Origin: a virus
IMG/VR virus record: IMGVR_UViG_3300037520_000961
Span: 1 to 31,304 of that record
Strand: one strand, 5' to 3'
Length of the DNA stretch: 31,304 nt
Part shown: piece after piece, positions 1 to 7,458 of the stretch
How the letters are laid out: each line of letters begins with the position of its first letter
Position numbering within the stretch: position 1 is the first letter of the stretch
Made by a program: the position numbers and the translations under genes
Notes under the pieces: generated by a model
The model's database searches: none
Told to the model about the DNA's origin: nothing
What the model saw: only the letters and a program-made list of their open reading frames with translations

Positions 1-498
1 GGCGGTCAGGTGGCCGACGTCGTGGCCGTCTTCAAATTGGCCCGTGAGGAGATGCGAGACGCCGTCTCTCGCGGCATCACGAGCGGTGGCTCACTCGCCG
101 ACGTCATCGAGGAGGTGCGGGCGCGACTGTCGACGACGTATGTACGAGCAAGCGCCGCCGTCGACGCGGCGATCATGGCCGTCGGCCGTCGCGCCGTCGT
201 CTCGGCCGCGCGCGAGCTCGAGAGTGAGCTTGACCTCGTCTACGTCTACGTCGGGCCGAGAGACGCCAAGAACAGGCCGTTCTGTCGACAGTGGGTCGGC
301 AAGGCGGTGACGGACCCGGCGCGCCTGGACAACGGACAGGGCTTGCCCGCCGACGACTACTGCGGCGGCTACGGGTGTAGACATAGCTGGGCGCCCACAA
401 CAGTAGCGACGGCAATCGCAGAAGGGATCAGGATTTACCGTCCCGATGGATCGCGCCTGATCATCGACGCTGAGACAATGGGGCTAGCGCGGAGGTGA
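1..498 (+). CDS. Minor head protein, C-terminal part (Mu gpF-like head morphogenesis domain), 5' partial
   Basis: The reading frame is open from the first base, so the gene probably begins upstream; a GTG at position 10 is a possible but poorly supported start without a Shine-Dalgarno. The C-terminal half has the pattern seen in Mu gpF-like minor head proteins: a GPRDAKNRPFCRQWVGK segment, then a GGYGCRHSWAP segment that lies near the end of this family. Such proteins sit next to the portal and help build or close the procapsid. The portal and terminase would be expected just left of the window. The stop overlaps the GGAGGTGA that serves as ribosome site of the next gene, so the two are coupled. 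Assignment rests on motif recognition only. Confidence 0.72.
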   Translation, partial: GGQVADVVAVFKLAREEMRDAVSRGITSGGSLADVIEEVRARLSTTYVRASAAVDAAIMAVGRRAVVSAARELESELDLVYVYVGPRDAKNRPFCRQWVGKAVTDPARLDNGQGLPADDYCGGYGCRHSWAPTTVATAIAEGIRIYRPDGSRLIIDAETMGLARR

Positions 499-502
499 CG
501 TC

Positions 503-1111
503 GTGGGCATCACAACGAAACGGTCTGGCACTCCGGTCAAGTTTGACGCCGAGAAAGCGGCTCGCGTTATTGGCGCTTTCGTCCCAGGCGCGATCCTGTT
601 GCGCACCGACAAGGGCATCGCGACGACGGGACAGGCTTTCGCCGCATACTCGACGCGGTACCGTCGACAGCTCCAACGCATGGGCGAGGATCAGAAAGTC
701 GACCTTCGCTTGACGGGTGGCCTTCTCAACAGCATCAAGGTGCGAGACACCGTTATCGCGGCCGACTACGTCCAGGTGACGATCGCACCCGACAACGGCA
801 CATCGCCGGAAGTGAGGGCACCGTCTCAGACGCGAGCGATGCGAAAAGCGGGGCTCGTCGAGGGACGTTTCGGCGAAACCAAGATCTACAGGACCCTTCG
901 TCGTGGCGAGGCCAAAAAACTCGCTAAAGACCTCGAATACGAGACTGGCGCACGCATGATCAAGACCGGCGAGCGAGGCCCGCCGCATAACGTCTTGGGC
1001 TATTGGATCCATCACGGCATCGGGATGCCCGCGAGGCCCTTCATGGGCCTGACCAAAGAGCAAGAGGCTGAGCTCTACCGGCTGTTGGCCAAGGCCAAAA
1101 TCTTCGGGTGA
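503..1111 (+). CDS. Head-tail completion / virion morphogenesis protein
   Basis: 202 residues, GTG start placed 4 bases after a GGAGG ribosome site (491-495). Residues around 35-80 carry the pattern of a small phage completion protein: a G-x-A-F-A-A-Y-S motif, a basic stretch, then KVDLRLTGGLLNSI. This resembles the phage virion morphogenesis / gp10-like tail completion families that bind the end of the tail or the neck. The C-terminal part has GPPHNVLGYWIHHGIGMPARPFMGL, again typical of neck proteins with an ARPFMG ending. It follows the minor head gene directly and precedes a connector candidate, which fits the head-tail joining region. The exact role (neck, completion or stopper) cannot be settled from sequence alone. 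Confidence 0.68.
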   Translation: MGITTKRSGTPVKFDAEKAARVIGAFVPGAILLRTDKGIATTGQAFAAYSTRYRRQLQRMGEDQKVDLRLTGGLLNSIKVRDTVIAADYVQVTIAPDNGTSPEVRAPSQTRAMRKAGLVEGRFGETKIYRTLRRGEAKKLAKDLEYETGARMIKTGERGPPHNVLGYWIHHGIGMPARPFMGLTKEQEAELYRLLAKAKIFG

Positions 1112-1133
1112 CGGGCCTAGCGCTCCGCTGTCA

Positions 1134-1151
1134 ACTGCATTAGAGTGCAGT
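1134..1151. promoter_or_regulatory. 18-base palindromic motif, copy 1 (ACTGCA-N6-TGCAGT)
   Basis: A perfect 6-base inverted repeat with a 6-base spacer (TTAGAG) lies in the short gap after the completion gene. The right half, AGAGTGCAGT (1142-1151), recurs identically at 15171 and 15202 before the scaffold gene. The three copies are over 14 kb apart and lie only in gaps before genes, so a protein-binding site or promoter element is likelier than chance. The motif overlaps the possible GTG start at 1145 of the next gene, which favours the ATG at 1154. Confidence 0.55.
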
Positions 1152-1153
1152 CC

Positions 1154-2062
1154 ATGCAACGCGTCCTAGTCGGGTCAACCGAGTCGATCCTGAGCTATCC
1201 TCGGCTCTCCGACGACGTCGGCATCTCGACTGGCGTGCCCTCCGACCCCGCCACGGCGCGGCGCATCTCGTCGCAGTACCCTGACGCCGACGGTGTCTAC
1301 GTCGCGGCAACGATTGACTCTCTGTCGACGACGACGCAGGGAGCCTGCAGCGAAGGCGACGACCGCATCCCGCTCGCAGCATCGGTCGCAATCGTCGCCG
1401 GCCGGCGCTACCTCGTCACCGACAGCGCCAGCGCCCGGCCCGTGGTGGTTGTAGCGGCCCGTGGTGGCACCCTGGCCACGATGTGGCTCGCTGAGCCCCT
1501 ACCCTGCGACCTCGGCAACGCGTCGACTGTGCGCGGTCTGGCTGTGTCTGTGGCGCTCGATGCCGTCCAGACCGGCGAGCCCGGCGCGGGCTATGTGCTG
1601 TTCCGCGCGACCGTCGACGGCGTCGTCCGTGAGTGGGACGAGTCTTTTCGGGTCGTCCGGCGCATCACGTCGATCGCGCTGACGCCGACGGAGCTGACGC
1701 AGTCCTATCCCGTCGTCAGGCAGATCGCGTCGTCGTCTGACCTCACGCTCGAAGAGGCTATCCAAGCAAGCTGGCGCATGGTCATGGTCCCGGCGCTCGC
1801 GGCTCGCGGCATCCTCGATGAGGACGTCTTGACCGATGACGTGCTTGTCCCGATGCACGCATCGGCGACGGTGCTGCATCTCGCGAGGCAGTGGCCTGCG
1901 GCGCCCGCTGAGTTTGTTGAGCGCTTGTCGACGTCATACGAGCAAACCAAGCAGACGACGTGGGACCGGATCGACCTCATCACACGCTCGCAAGAAGAAG
2001 AGACTCCCGACGTGCCGACGCCGGGTAGCCAGACGACGCGCTACATGAGGCTGTCGCGGTGA
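1154..2062 (+). CDS. Putative head-tail connector/adaptor
   Basis: 302 residues from ATG 1154. A GTG at 1145 would add three residues but falls inside the palindromic motif. I do not recognise a family with certainty. The first 190 residues look beta-rich with many Val/Thr/Ala; residues about 195-285 are helical and Glu/Arg-rich, a plan reminiscent of head-tail adaptors that have a helical bundle. It lies between a completion protein and a tail-terminator candidate, exactly where an adaptor is usually found. The stop overlaps the next GTG (GTGA), so expression is coupled. It is the only gene in the left block with a regulatory-looking palindrome in front of it. Confidence 0.5.
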   Translation: MQRVLVGSTESILSYPRLSDDVGISTGVPSDPATARRISSQYPDADGVYVAATIDSLSTTTQGACSEGDDRIPLAASVAIVAGRRYLVTDSASARPVVVVAARGGTLATMWLAEPLPCDLGNASTVRGLAVSVALDAVQTGEPGAGYVLFRATVDGVVREWDESFRVVRRITSIALTPTELTQSYPVVRQIASSSDLTLEEAIQASWRMVMVPALAARGILDEDVLTDDVLVPMHASATVLHLARQWPAAPAEFVERLSTSYEQTKQTTWDRIDLITRSQEEETPDVPTPGSQTTRYMRLSR

Positions 2063-2511
2063 CGTGGCGTGACGCTCGCCGCGCTCTCGTGTCGATCCCC
2101 TCGACGGTGACGCCGTCGGTGGTCGGGCGAGGCCTGCCCAACAGATACACCCACGACGTCACAGGACACGACGAGACGGTGGGCACGCAGTCTCGCCGAT
2201 GGTGGGGCCGAGTCCTCTCCGGCGCGGCTGAGGGGCCATACCAGACGCAGCAAACGCGGCACCGGCTGACATGGGAGGTCGTCGTCGAGTACGTCGACAG
2301 CCTCGGTGATACCGCGTCGATTGACGAGGCCATCCCCACAGACGCGGCGCAGCTCGCGACCGCTTTCGCGAGTGGCGCAAATTGGGATCGGGCGTCGTCG
2401 GGCATCGTGGCGGTGACGCCAGCGGGCACCGACGTAGCGCCCTACACTGTGGAGCAGGTGAGCGGAGCTCGCCGACTGCGGATGACTCTTGAGGTGAGGT
2501 ACAGCACATGA
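2059..2511 (+). CDS. Putative tail terminator protein
   Basis: 150 residues, GTG start overlapping the previous stop by four bases, with GAGG at about 2047-2050. No catalytic motif is visible. The middle part (TWEVVVEYVDSLGD, then a Thr/Asp/Ala segment with the DAAQLATAF helix) and the terminal strand RLRMTLEVRYST resemble the small alpha/beta tail-terminator proteins that cap the tail tube and join it to the neck. Its place just before the tail tube gene, with an ATGA overlap, fits this. A minor tail protein of the same position is the alternative. Confidence 0.55.
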   Translation: MTWRDARRALVSIPSTVTPSVVGRGLPNRYTHDVTGHDETVGTQSRRWWGRVLSGAAEGPYQTQQTRHRLTWEVVVEYVDSLGDTASIDEAIPTDAAQLATAFASGANWDRASSGIVAVTPAGTDVAPYTVEQVSGARRLRMTLEVRYST

Positions 2512-3740
2512 CCGACGTCGCCAGACTCTCGACGCTGCGCTACGCGCTGCATTCCAACAACGCCACTTTCAGCGGCACGCCTGGCACGCTGTTCCCGCTT
2601 CGTCTCACCGACGACGGCGCATCGTTCTTGCCACGCAATCGCACGCCGATCCCGCGCCCGCTGCGATCGCTCTCGGGCCGGCGCTACTCGCATATCCGCG
2701 GCGTCCAAGACCTCGCCGACATCACCGTGGCGACGGAGATGCGCGGGGTCAACAGCAACACGGGCGCGGCCGTCACCGACTGGGAGGCGAAGATGGAGCA
2801 AGGCTACTTGCTCGCCTCGCTCTTCGGTGCGGTGGCTCCCGCGACGACAGGCGTTGCGCCGACGGTGGCAGCATCGGGTCACACGCCAGCGTCCGGCATC
2901 GTCGCCGTCGTCGGAACCACGACGGCCAATGGACAGGTCATCGCGTTTTCGTCGTCGGCCGGCCTTCAGGTCGGCCGCATCGCTAGCGGCGGTGGCACTA
3001 CGACGCTGACGCTCGATCATCCCTACAGCGGCACACCGACGACGTCGGCGACGGTGTTCCGGATGGGCGTCTACAGCGTCAACGACGCCGTCACTCACCA
3101 CGTGCATGCGTTCTTCGCCGCTGAGGGCGAGGATTGGCGACGCGACTACTTCGGCTGCATGCCGATGAGCATGAGCCTCGCAATGCCCAACGCTGGCCTG
3201 GTGACGATGTCGTCGGTGTTCTCGCCGACGTCGTTTGCCCATCTCGCTGAGGCCAACCCGGCGCACGCTGAGCCGACGAGCGGTAATCCCATCGTCGTCG
3301 ACGCATGCCGCATGTGGTTTGCTGGTCATGACGTCATCGCGCGCGACATCACGATCAACTACTCCGCTTCGACGACGCCGCGTGTTGCGTCGACGCGCAC
3401 CAACGGGCGCCTTGGTGGCGTGTCGTCGACCGGCGACGGTAAGACGTTCACGGTGGAGTTCAGCGTCTACCTCGGCGACGGCAACATAGCCGGCGAAGTG
3501 CGGGACAGCACTGGCTCGCCGACGCTCAATGAGCTCATCGGCGACAGCTCATCCAGCGGCCAACCATCGACGACGCGCAAGGTCTCGCTCCAAGTCGGCA
3601 GCGAAGTCGGCGCGGTCGTCTATGCCTACCTGCCCGAGGCCGACTGTGTGGTCACCACGCAGCACACCGACGGGCTTACTGTTGCTCGCGTCGTCGCCAC
3701 TGGTACCGGCGCTCTTCCTGCTATCCTCGCTGTTGGGTGA
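2508..3740 (+). CDS. Putative major tail tube protein
   Basis: 410 residues, ATG overlapping the previous stop (ATGA), with GAGGTGAGG at 2491-2499. The composition is that of a tail tube subunit: Thr/Ser/Gly/Ala-rich and beta-strand-rich throughout, no transmembrane segments, few lysines. Residues about 115-185 (a Gly/Thr-rich stretch with SSSAGLQVGR and the TLTLDHPYSGTP turn) look like an inserted Ig-like or loop domain, making the protein longer than many simple tube proteins (about 150-250 residues). Tube proteins form stacked hexameric rings around the tape measure. The identification comes from position after the terminator candidate and from composition, not from a signature motif. Confidence 0.6.
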   Translation: MTDVARLSTLRYALHSNNATFSGTPGTLFPLRLTDDGASFLPRNRTPIPRPLRSLSGRRYSHIRGVQDLADITVATEMRGVNSNTGAAVTDWEAKMEQGYLLASLFGAVAPATTGVAPTVAASGHTPASGIVAVVGTTTANGQVIAFSSSAGLQVGRIASGGGTTTLTLDHPYSGTPTTSATVFRMGVYSVNDAVTHHVHAFFAAEGEDWRRDYFGCMPMSMSLAMPNAGLVTMSSVFSPTSFAHLAEANPAHAEPTSGNPIVVDACRMWFAGHDVIARDITINYSASTTPRVASTRTNGRLGGVSSTGDGKTFTVEFSVYLGDGNIAGEVRDSTGSPTLNELIGDSSSSGQPSTTRKVSLQVGSEVGAVVYAYLPEADCVVTTQHTDGLTVARVVATGTGALPAILAVG

Positions 3741-3744
3741 TCAC

Positions 3745-4146
3745 ATGACCGTCCGAATCGCAAACACCGTCCGCAATTCTCGCATCGACGAAATCCGTAT
3801 CGCCGTCGACGCTGGCGCAGGCGCTGGTCTTCTCCGTATCTACAGCGGCACCAAGCCCGCCAAGGGCGGCACGCCCGCGGGTACTTTGCTCGCTGAGCTC
3901 ACATGCGCCGATCCTTGCGGGTCGTCGTCGTCGGGCGTGCTCACGTTCACGACGCCTTTCTCCGACACGTCGGCGAACGCAACGGGCACCGCCGCGTTTT
4001 TCTATCTCGTCGACTCGACGGGCGCTTTCGTCTGCGACGGCGACTGCGGCACGAGCGGGTCTGACCTCAACTTGACGACGCTGTCGATCGTGTCGGGTCA
4101 ACCCGTGCAGGTGACGTCGCTGACGATCACCGACGGAAACAACTGA
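3745..4146 (+). CDS. Small beta-rich virion-associated protein
   Basis: 133 residues from ATG 3745; the frame is open further left but that part overlaps the tube gene and is not protein-like. The sequence begins MTVRIANTVRNSRIDEI, followed by LLRIYSGTKPAKGGTPAGTLL, and ends with strand-like Thr/Ser segments. This is a pattern I know from small phage structural proteins with IYSG(T)xPA motifs in environmental siphoviruses; no enzymatic role is suggested. It contains two close cysteine pairs (CADPC and CDGDC). It probably decorates the tail or capsid. The function is not established. Confidence 0.55.
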   Translation: MTVRIANTVRNSRIDEIRIAVDAGAGAGLLRIYSGTKPAKGGTPAGTLLAELTCADPCGSSSSGVLTFTTPFSDTSANATGTAAFFYLVDSTGAFVCDGDCGTSGSDLNLTTLSIVSGQPVQVTSLTITDGNN

Positions 4147-4154
4147 GGTGAGTC

Positions 4155-4571
4155 ATGCCGGATAACGTCGGATACACACCGGGGTCGGGCGCTACCATTG
4201 CTGCCGACGACGTCGGCGGCGCGCTCCTTCAGCGCGTCAAGATCGTGCAGGGCGTCGACGGCGTCAACGATGGCGATGTCGCGGCGAGCAATCCGATGCC
4301 AGTACAAGAGGTGTCGGGCGCGACGTCGCTCCTTCGACGCATCCTCGAGCGCCTCATGTCGCCCGCCGGATTCGACATGTCATTGGACCGCTCGCGTGTG
4401 ACGGCCGTGCTTGAGAGTGGCACGGTGACGACGGTATCGACGGTATCGACGGTAACGACGGTAACGACAGTGACCGGCTTGACCAACATCGACGGCCGAA
4501 GCGGCGCGATGCTTATCGACCAAACTAATCTGAGCGCGTGGGCTGATTGTGTCCGCGCCCGCATCACCTGA
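4155..4571 (+). CDS. Phage structural protein with Thr-Val repeat
   Basis: 138 residues, ATG 4155 behind GAGGTGAG (4145-4152). The central part has NPMPVQEVSGATSLLRRIL, followed by a Thr-Val repeat stretch and GLTNIDGRSGAMLIDQTN, ending LSAWADCVRARIT. This arrangement is common among unassigned environmental phage proteins encoded just before a large MANTFKK-type virion protein, as here. The repeat is a run of 9-base units in the DNA (separate entry). The role is unknown; an adaptor to the larger partner protein downstream is a reasonable guess. Confidence 0.55.
   Translation: MPDNVGYTPGSGATIAADDVGGALLQRVKIVQGVDGVNDGDVAASNPMPVQEVSGATSLLRRILERLMSPAGFDMSLDRSRVTAVLESGTVTTVSTVSTVTTVTTVTGLTNIDGRSGAMLIDQTNLSAWADCVRARIT
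4422..4475 (+). repeat. Six 9-base tandem units inside a virion gene
   Basis: Six consecutive 9-base units of the form ACGGTRWCG/ACGGTAACG encode a Thr-Val-(Thr/Ser) tripeptide repeat. Two adjacent units are identical twice (ACGGTATCG, then ACGGTAACG), and the last is degenerate. Slipped-strand changes in copy number would keep the reading frame, so the beta-strand stretch could vary in length. Confidence 0.8.
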
Positions 4572-4589
4572 CGACGACGAGGATCCATC

Positions 4590-6197
4590 ATGGCAAACAC
4601 CTTCAAGAAAGTGCTCGACCGCATGATGTGGGCGCAAGTGGCGCCCGCACCAAACGCACATGCTGCGGGAACCTCAATGTGTTCCGACCTCCGCAGCGAC
4701 GTCAGCCGCAATCCGTTTGCTTACAATTTGGTGTCGACTACAGTTCTTAACAGATTCAACATCATCACCAAATCATGGCAGCTCGCGGTGTCTTCTGGTG
4801 TTTCAGCGGTTGCCGCTTCGTCGTCGTGCTGCTTTGTGCCGTCGTTTGGTGCGGTCGGCACGATCGCAGCGGGCGCTACGACGACGAGCGTCGTTATCTC
4901 GACGGCGCTTCCCGGATCGGTCGGCGTCAACATGCTCGCGAATCGTGGCGGCTCTGGCGATCTCGGCTTCAAGATCCGGATCATCGATACGACGGCGGGC
5001 AAAACAGAAGAACGATTTATCATCGGAAACACAAGCGGAACGACGCCGACTATCACCGTCGACAACGCCTTTACTTTCACGCCAGCGACGGGAGCGCGAT
5101 ATGAGATCCTCGGCGGTCGCGTAATCATGCTCGGCTCTGGTGCACCTGCTGCGGCGTCGTGGCGTTCGTTCGAGGTCGCGACGAACACGCTCGCGAATTT
5201 GTCAAACACCAATCTTCCGACGATGGCCACAGACTCGGCGCTGATGGTCCTCGACGAACAGTACACGCCCTACGATTGCGAGCCCGGCGAGGGCATGATC
5301 AAAGGCTCATTCGAGTACGACAATAATCTCGTGAGCCGCAAGGCACTGTCAGCGACGGCCGCCGCAGCGTCGACGATCACGGGGCAAGCGACAGGCGGTG
5401 ACGCCGTCGTCGCAGCCAATGAGTTTCGCAATTTCCAAATCCGCATCGTGCAAGACGCGACGACGCCAGCGGCTGTCGGTCAACGACGAATCATCGCATC
5501 ACACACCGCAGGACCGTCGGCGGTCTACACGCTCGGCACCGCATGGGCTACGACTCCGTCAACGTCGGCGAAGTTTGTAATCGAACTGCCGAATCAGATC
5601 GTGCTGCGCACCGCTGCCAACACGACGACGTACACGTACAACTACAGCGACGCTACGCAGAATAACGGCACCAACTCAATCGCCGCAAACGCATGGTCGA
5701 CGACGTACTTTGGCGCAGCTCCAGCCGCAAACGGCATCGGATGTCTGTGGGCGCCGTCTTTTGGTATCCGGCCCGATCCAGCGCGCAATGCGCGACACTC
5801 GCATTGCTTCTTCTTCAGAGGTGGCGCTGTTACGCTCGATCTCCTCGACATCGCTGGCGGCACAACCGGCGCGTGGACTGGCGCGATCACATACGACGGT
5901 GGCAACAACGTTTTTGGTGCAGGCACAACCGGGTGCCATTCGCCCTTCGCTCAAGAAGGCCGTTTCACTTACGTCAACGTGTACGTCGCTTCGCAGATCA
6001 ACCAGATATATCGATTCGACGCAAAAAACCGCGTCTTCAGCCCCTACACACCGACGGGATTTATCCAGGCCGGTACAGCGGCACAGGGCGGGCGCATGGC
6101 CGCATACTGCGCCATCGATGGGACGGACAAGTACGACGTCGTGTTGCTGCAAGCGCACCTTTCGACCATCTCGCAAGAACTCATTCCACTTGTGTGA
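4590..6197 (+). CDS. Large virion structural protein
   Basis: 535 residues, ATG 4590 with GAGGATC before it. The N-terminus MANTFKKVLDRMMWAQVAP and the following Asn-Pro-Phe-Ala-Tyr-Asn and Val-Pro-Ser-Phe-Gly-Ala-Val-Gly-Thr-Ile-Ala-Ala-Gly-Ala-Thr-Thr-Thr stretches belong to a group of phage virion proteins of unknown fold. Repeated strand-turn patterns (for example two similar GTTP-T and GxxxxYxLG segments around residues 145-175 and 305-330) suggest internal duplication or a beta-propeller-like build. No transmembrane or enzymatic motif is seen. It could be a decoration, tail or host-recognition protein. The large size and position between the tube and the repeat protein support a virion role, but the specific job is not visible. 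Confidence 0.6.
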   Translation: MANTFKKVLDRMMWAQVAPAPNAHAAGTSMCSDLRSDVSRNPFAYNLVSTTVLNRFNIITKSWQLAVSSGVSAVAASSSCCFVPSFGAVGTIAAGATTTSVVISTALPGSVGVNMLANRGGSGDLGFKIRIIDTTAGKTEERFIIGNTSGTTPTITVDNAFTFTPATGARYEILGGRVIMLGSGAPAAASWRSFEVATNTLANLSNTNLPTMATDSALMVLDEQYTPYDCEPGEGMIKGSFEYDNNLVSRKALSATAAAASTITGQATGGDAVVAANEFRNFQIRIVQDATTPAAVGQRRIIASHTAGPSAVYTLGTAWATTPSTSAKFVIELPNQIVLRTAANTTTYTYNYSDATQNNGTNSIAANAWSTTYFGAAPAANGIGCLWAPSFGIRPDPARNARHSHCFFFRGGAVTLDLLDIAGGTTGAWTGAITYDGGNNVFGAGTTGCHSPFAQEGRFTYVNVYVASQINQIYRFDAKNRVFSPYTPTGFIQAGTAAQGGRMAAYCAIDGTDKYDVVLLQAHLSTISQELIPLV

Positions 6198-6206
6198 GGT
6201 GTCACC

Positions 6207-6371
6207 GTGTCCATCGCAGAATTGATAGACCTAGTCAGACGCAAACTCACCTCGCTGAACGGTGCGCGCTCTCACGCGTACCTCGTCGGCGACGGTGAGA
6301 CCGTCGTCGACCTCGACGCCAAGATCCAAGAGACCCAGACCACGCTTGACCAATTGCTGACGCTGGTGTGA
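6207..6371 (+). CDS. Short conserved phage protein (54 aa)
   Basis: A 54-residue reading frame from GTG 6207, with GAGGTG 6 bases before it, ending TGA 6369-6371. The sequence starts MSIAELIDLVRRKLTSLNGA, then SHAYLVGDGETVVDLDAKI, then QETQTTLDQLLTLV. The pattern of a helix, a S-A-x-x-x-G-D turn, then a LD-x-x-I-x-E-T helix is shared by many short phage proteins located among tail genes. It is too short for a confident family call. It probably forms a helical hairpin that assists tail assembly or a fibre. Confidence 0.65.
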   Translation: MSIAELIDLVRRKLTSLNGARSHAYLVGDGETVVDLDAKIQETQTTLDQLLTLV

Positions 6372-6375
6372 CGAC

Positions 6376-7113
6376 GTGCTGCTGACGCTGCTCTCAGGCG
6401 CAAGCTTCGTCGGCGTGAGTGCCTCGGGCACCATCACGCTCGACGACGTCATCGCCTCAGGCAGCGGACAGCAGACACACATCGCCACGGGCGGCATCAC
6501 GCTCGATGACGTCACAGTAGCTGGCGTCGGAGATACCGGCTCAGTCGACGGCACGGGCGCGATCACGCTCGACGATGTCACCGTAGCCGGCACCGGTACG
6601 TCAACGATCGTCGGCACCGCTGGCATCACCCTCGACGATGTCACCTTCGCCGGGTCGGGCGACGTCGGCTCCGCATCGGTCGACGGCACTGGCGCTATCA
6701 CGCTCGATGCCGTTACGGTGGCCGGTAGCGGGTCGCCGGTCATCGACGCCAGCGGGGCCATCACCCTCGACAGCGTCACCGTTGCAGGCGCGGGCTCACC
6801 CGTCGTCGCCGCATCTGGCGCGGTCACCCTCGACGATGTCGCGGCGCTCGGCTCAGGCACGCAGACGCACGTCGCCAGCGGCGCGATCGTGCTCGACGAT
6901 GTCGGATTCGTCGGCGTCGTCACCACGCCAGCGACGACGGGGACGGGCGCTATCACCCTCGACGACGTCGGCATCTGGGCGACCAACAAGGCCCCGATGA
7001 TGACCGGCACCGTCCCAGCCCAGCTCGCGGCGGCGGGCACGGTGCCCGCGGCGCTGCCCGTCGTTGGCGCCGTGCCATCATCCCTCACCCTACTCGGACA
7101 GGTGCACCCATGA
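6376..7113 (+). CDS. Repeat-built beta-solenoid-like fibre/structural protein
   Basis: 245 residues from GTG 6376, four bases after the previous stop. Residues 18-205 consist of nine copies of a unit of about 21 residues with consensus G-A-I-T-L-D-D-V-T-V-A-G-x-G followed by a variable turn. Units begin near residues 18, 39, 61, 82, 106, 127, 148, 169 and 191. The C-terminus (211-240) has three shorter GTVPAQLAAA-type 10-residue units. Such regular units suggest a beta-solenoid or a trimeric fibre shaft. It is followed by a BppU-like gene (ATGA overlap), so a baseplate or tail-fibre appendage is likely. No enzyme motif is seen. Confidence 0.65.
   Translation: MLLTLLSGASFVGVSASGTITLDDVIASGSGQQTHIATGGITLDDVTVAGVGDTGSVDGTGAITLDDVTVAGTGTSTIVGTAGITLDDVTFAGSGDVGSASVDGTGAITLDAVTVAGSGSPVIDASGAITLDSVTVAGAGSPVVAASGAVTLDDVAALGSGTQTHVASGAIVLDDVGFVGVVTTPATTGTGAITLDDVGIWATNKAPMMTGTVPAQLAAAGTVPAALPVVGAVPSSLTLLGQVHP
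6427..6975 (+). repeat. Nine near-tandem 63-72 base units encoding the solenoid
   Basis: The coding sequence of the solenoid-like protein is made of nine diverged units, mostly 63 bases long with occasional 66 and 72. The core ATCACGCTCGAYGAYGTCAC recurs in recognisable form in nearly every unit. Because unit lengths are multiples of three, recombination between units would change the protein length without breaking the frame. Confidence 0.75.
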
Positions 7114-7424
7114 CGGCGCTAACAATCAAGCAAGGCCACACGCAGTCTGTGACGCTCCAGGTGCTCGCCAGCGGCGGCGGCGCGTTCAACCTTACCGGAT
7201 ACGCGGTCAGCCTCGTCGTGCGCGCCCAAGGCCAACTGGTGAAGGCAGGGACGGTCGTCTCGCCAGCGACGGGCGAGGCGACCTTCGCCTTCGCGGCGGC
7301 GGACTACGCCTCGGCACTCCAGCCCGGCCGGTGGCCCTATGAGGTCTGGGTCTCAGACGTCGACGAAAACCTGCCCGTCCTCTCCGGTACCCTCACGATC
7401 GTCGACGTCCCGCAGCGCGTGTGA
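7110..7424 (+). CDS. BppU-type N-terminal Ig-like baseplate/fibre adaptor
   Basis: 104 residues, ATG overlapping the previous stop (ATGA). The sequence MTALTIKQGHTQSVTLQVLASGG..FNLTGYAVSLVVRAQG...GTVVSPATGEATFAFAAADYASALQPGRWPYEVWV..LPVLSGTLTIVD follows the pattern of the small Ig-like domain at the N-terminus of phage BppU-like baseplate upper proteins. In those proteins the domain attaches a receptor-binding part to the tail tip. Here the domain is alone, with no fused fibre, so it probably acts as an adaptor for a neighbouring fibre protein such as the repeat-built one upstream. The fold assignment is good, the partner is inferred. Confidence 0.72.
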   Translation: MTALTIKQGHTQSVTLQVLASGGGAFNLTGYAVSLVVRAQGQLVKAGTVVSPATGEATFAFAAADYASALQPGRWPYEVWVSDVDENLPVLSGTLTIVDVPQRV

Positions 7425-7458
7425 TATCGCCGCGCATCACCCTCACCATGAGGCGCAC

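Noticed and set aside
461-1159. Long minus-strand ORF (232 residues) opposite the completion protein gene
   Set aside because: Sense frame has a good ribosome site and family-like motifs. The opposite frame is a GC-driven shadow with no start signal.
2442-3329. Long minus-strand ORF (295 residues) opposite the tail tube gene
   Set aside because: Arg/His-rich composition is typical of antisense reading of GC-rich DNA; no ribosome site.
6231-7088. Minus-strand ORF of 285 residues opposite the repeat protein
   Set aside because: It is repetitive only because the sense gene is; the sense frame is joined by overlap to its neighbours.
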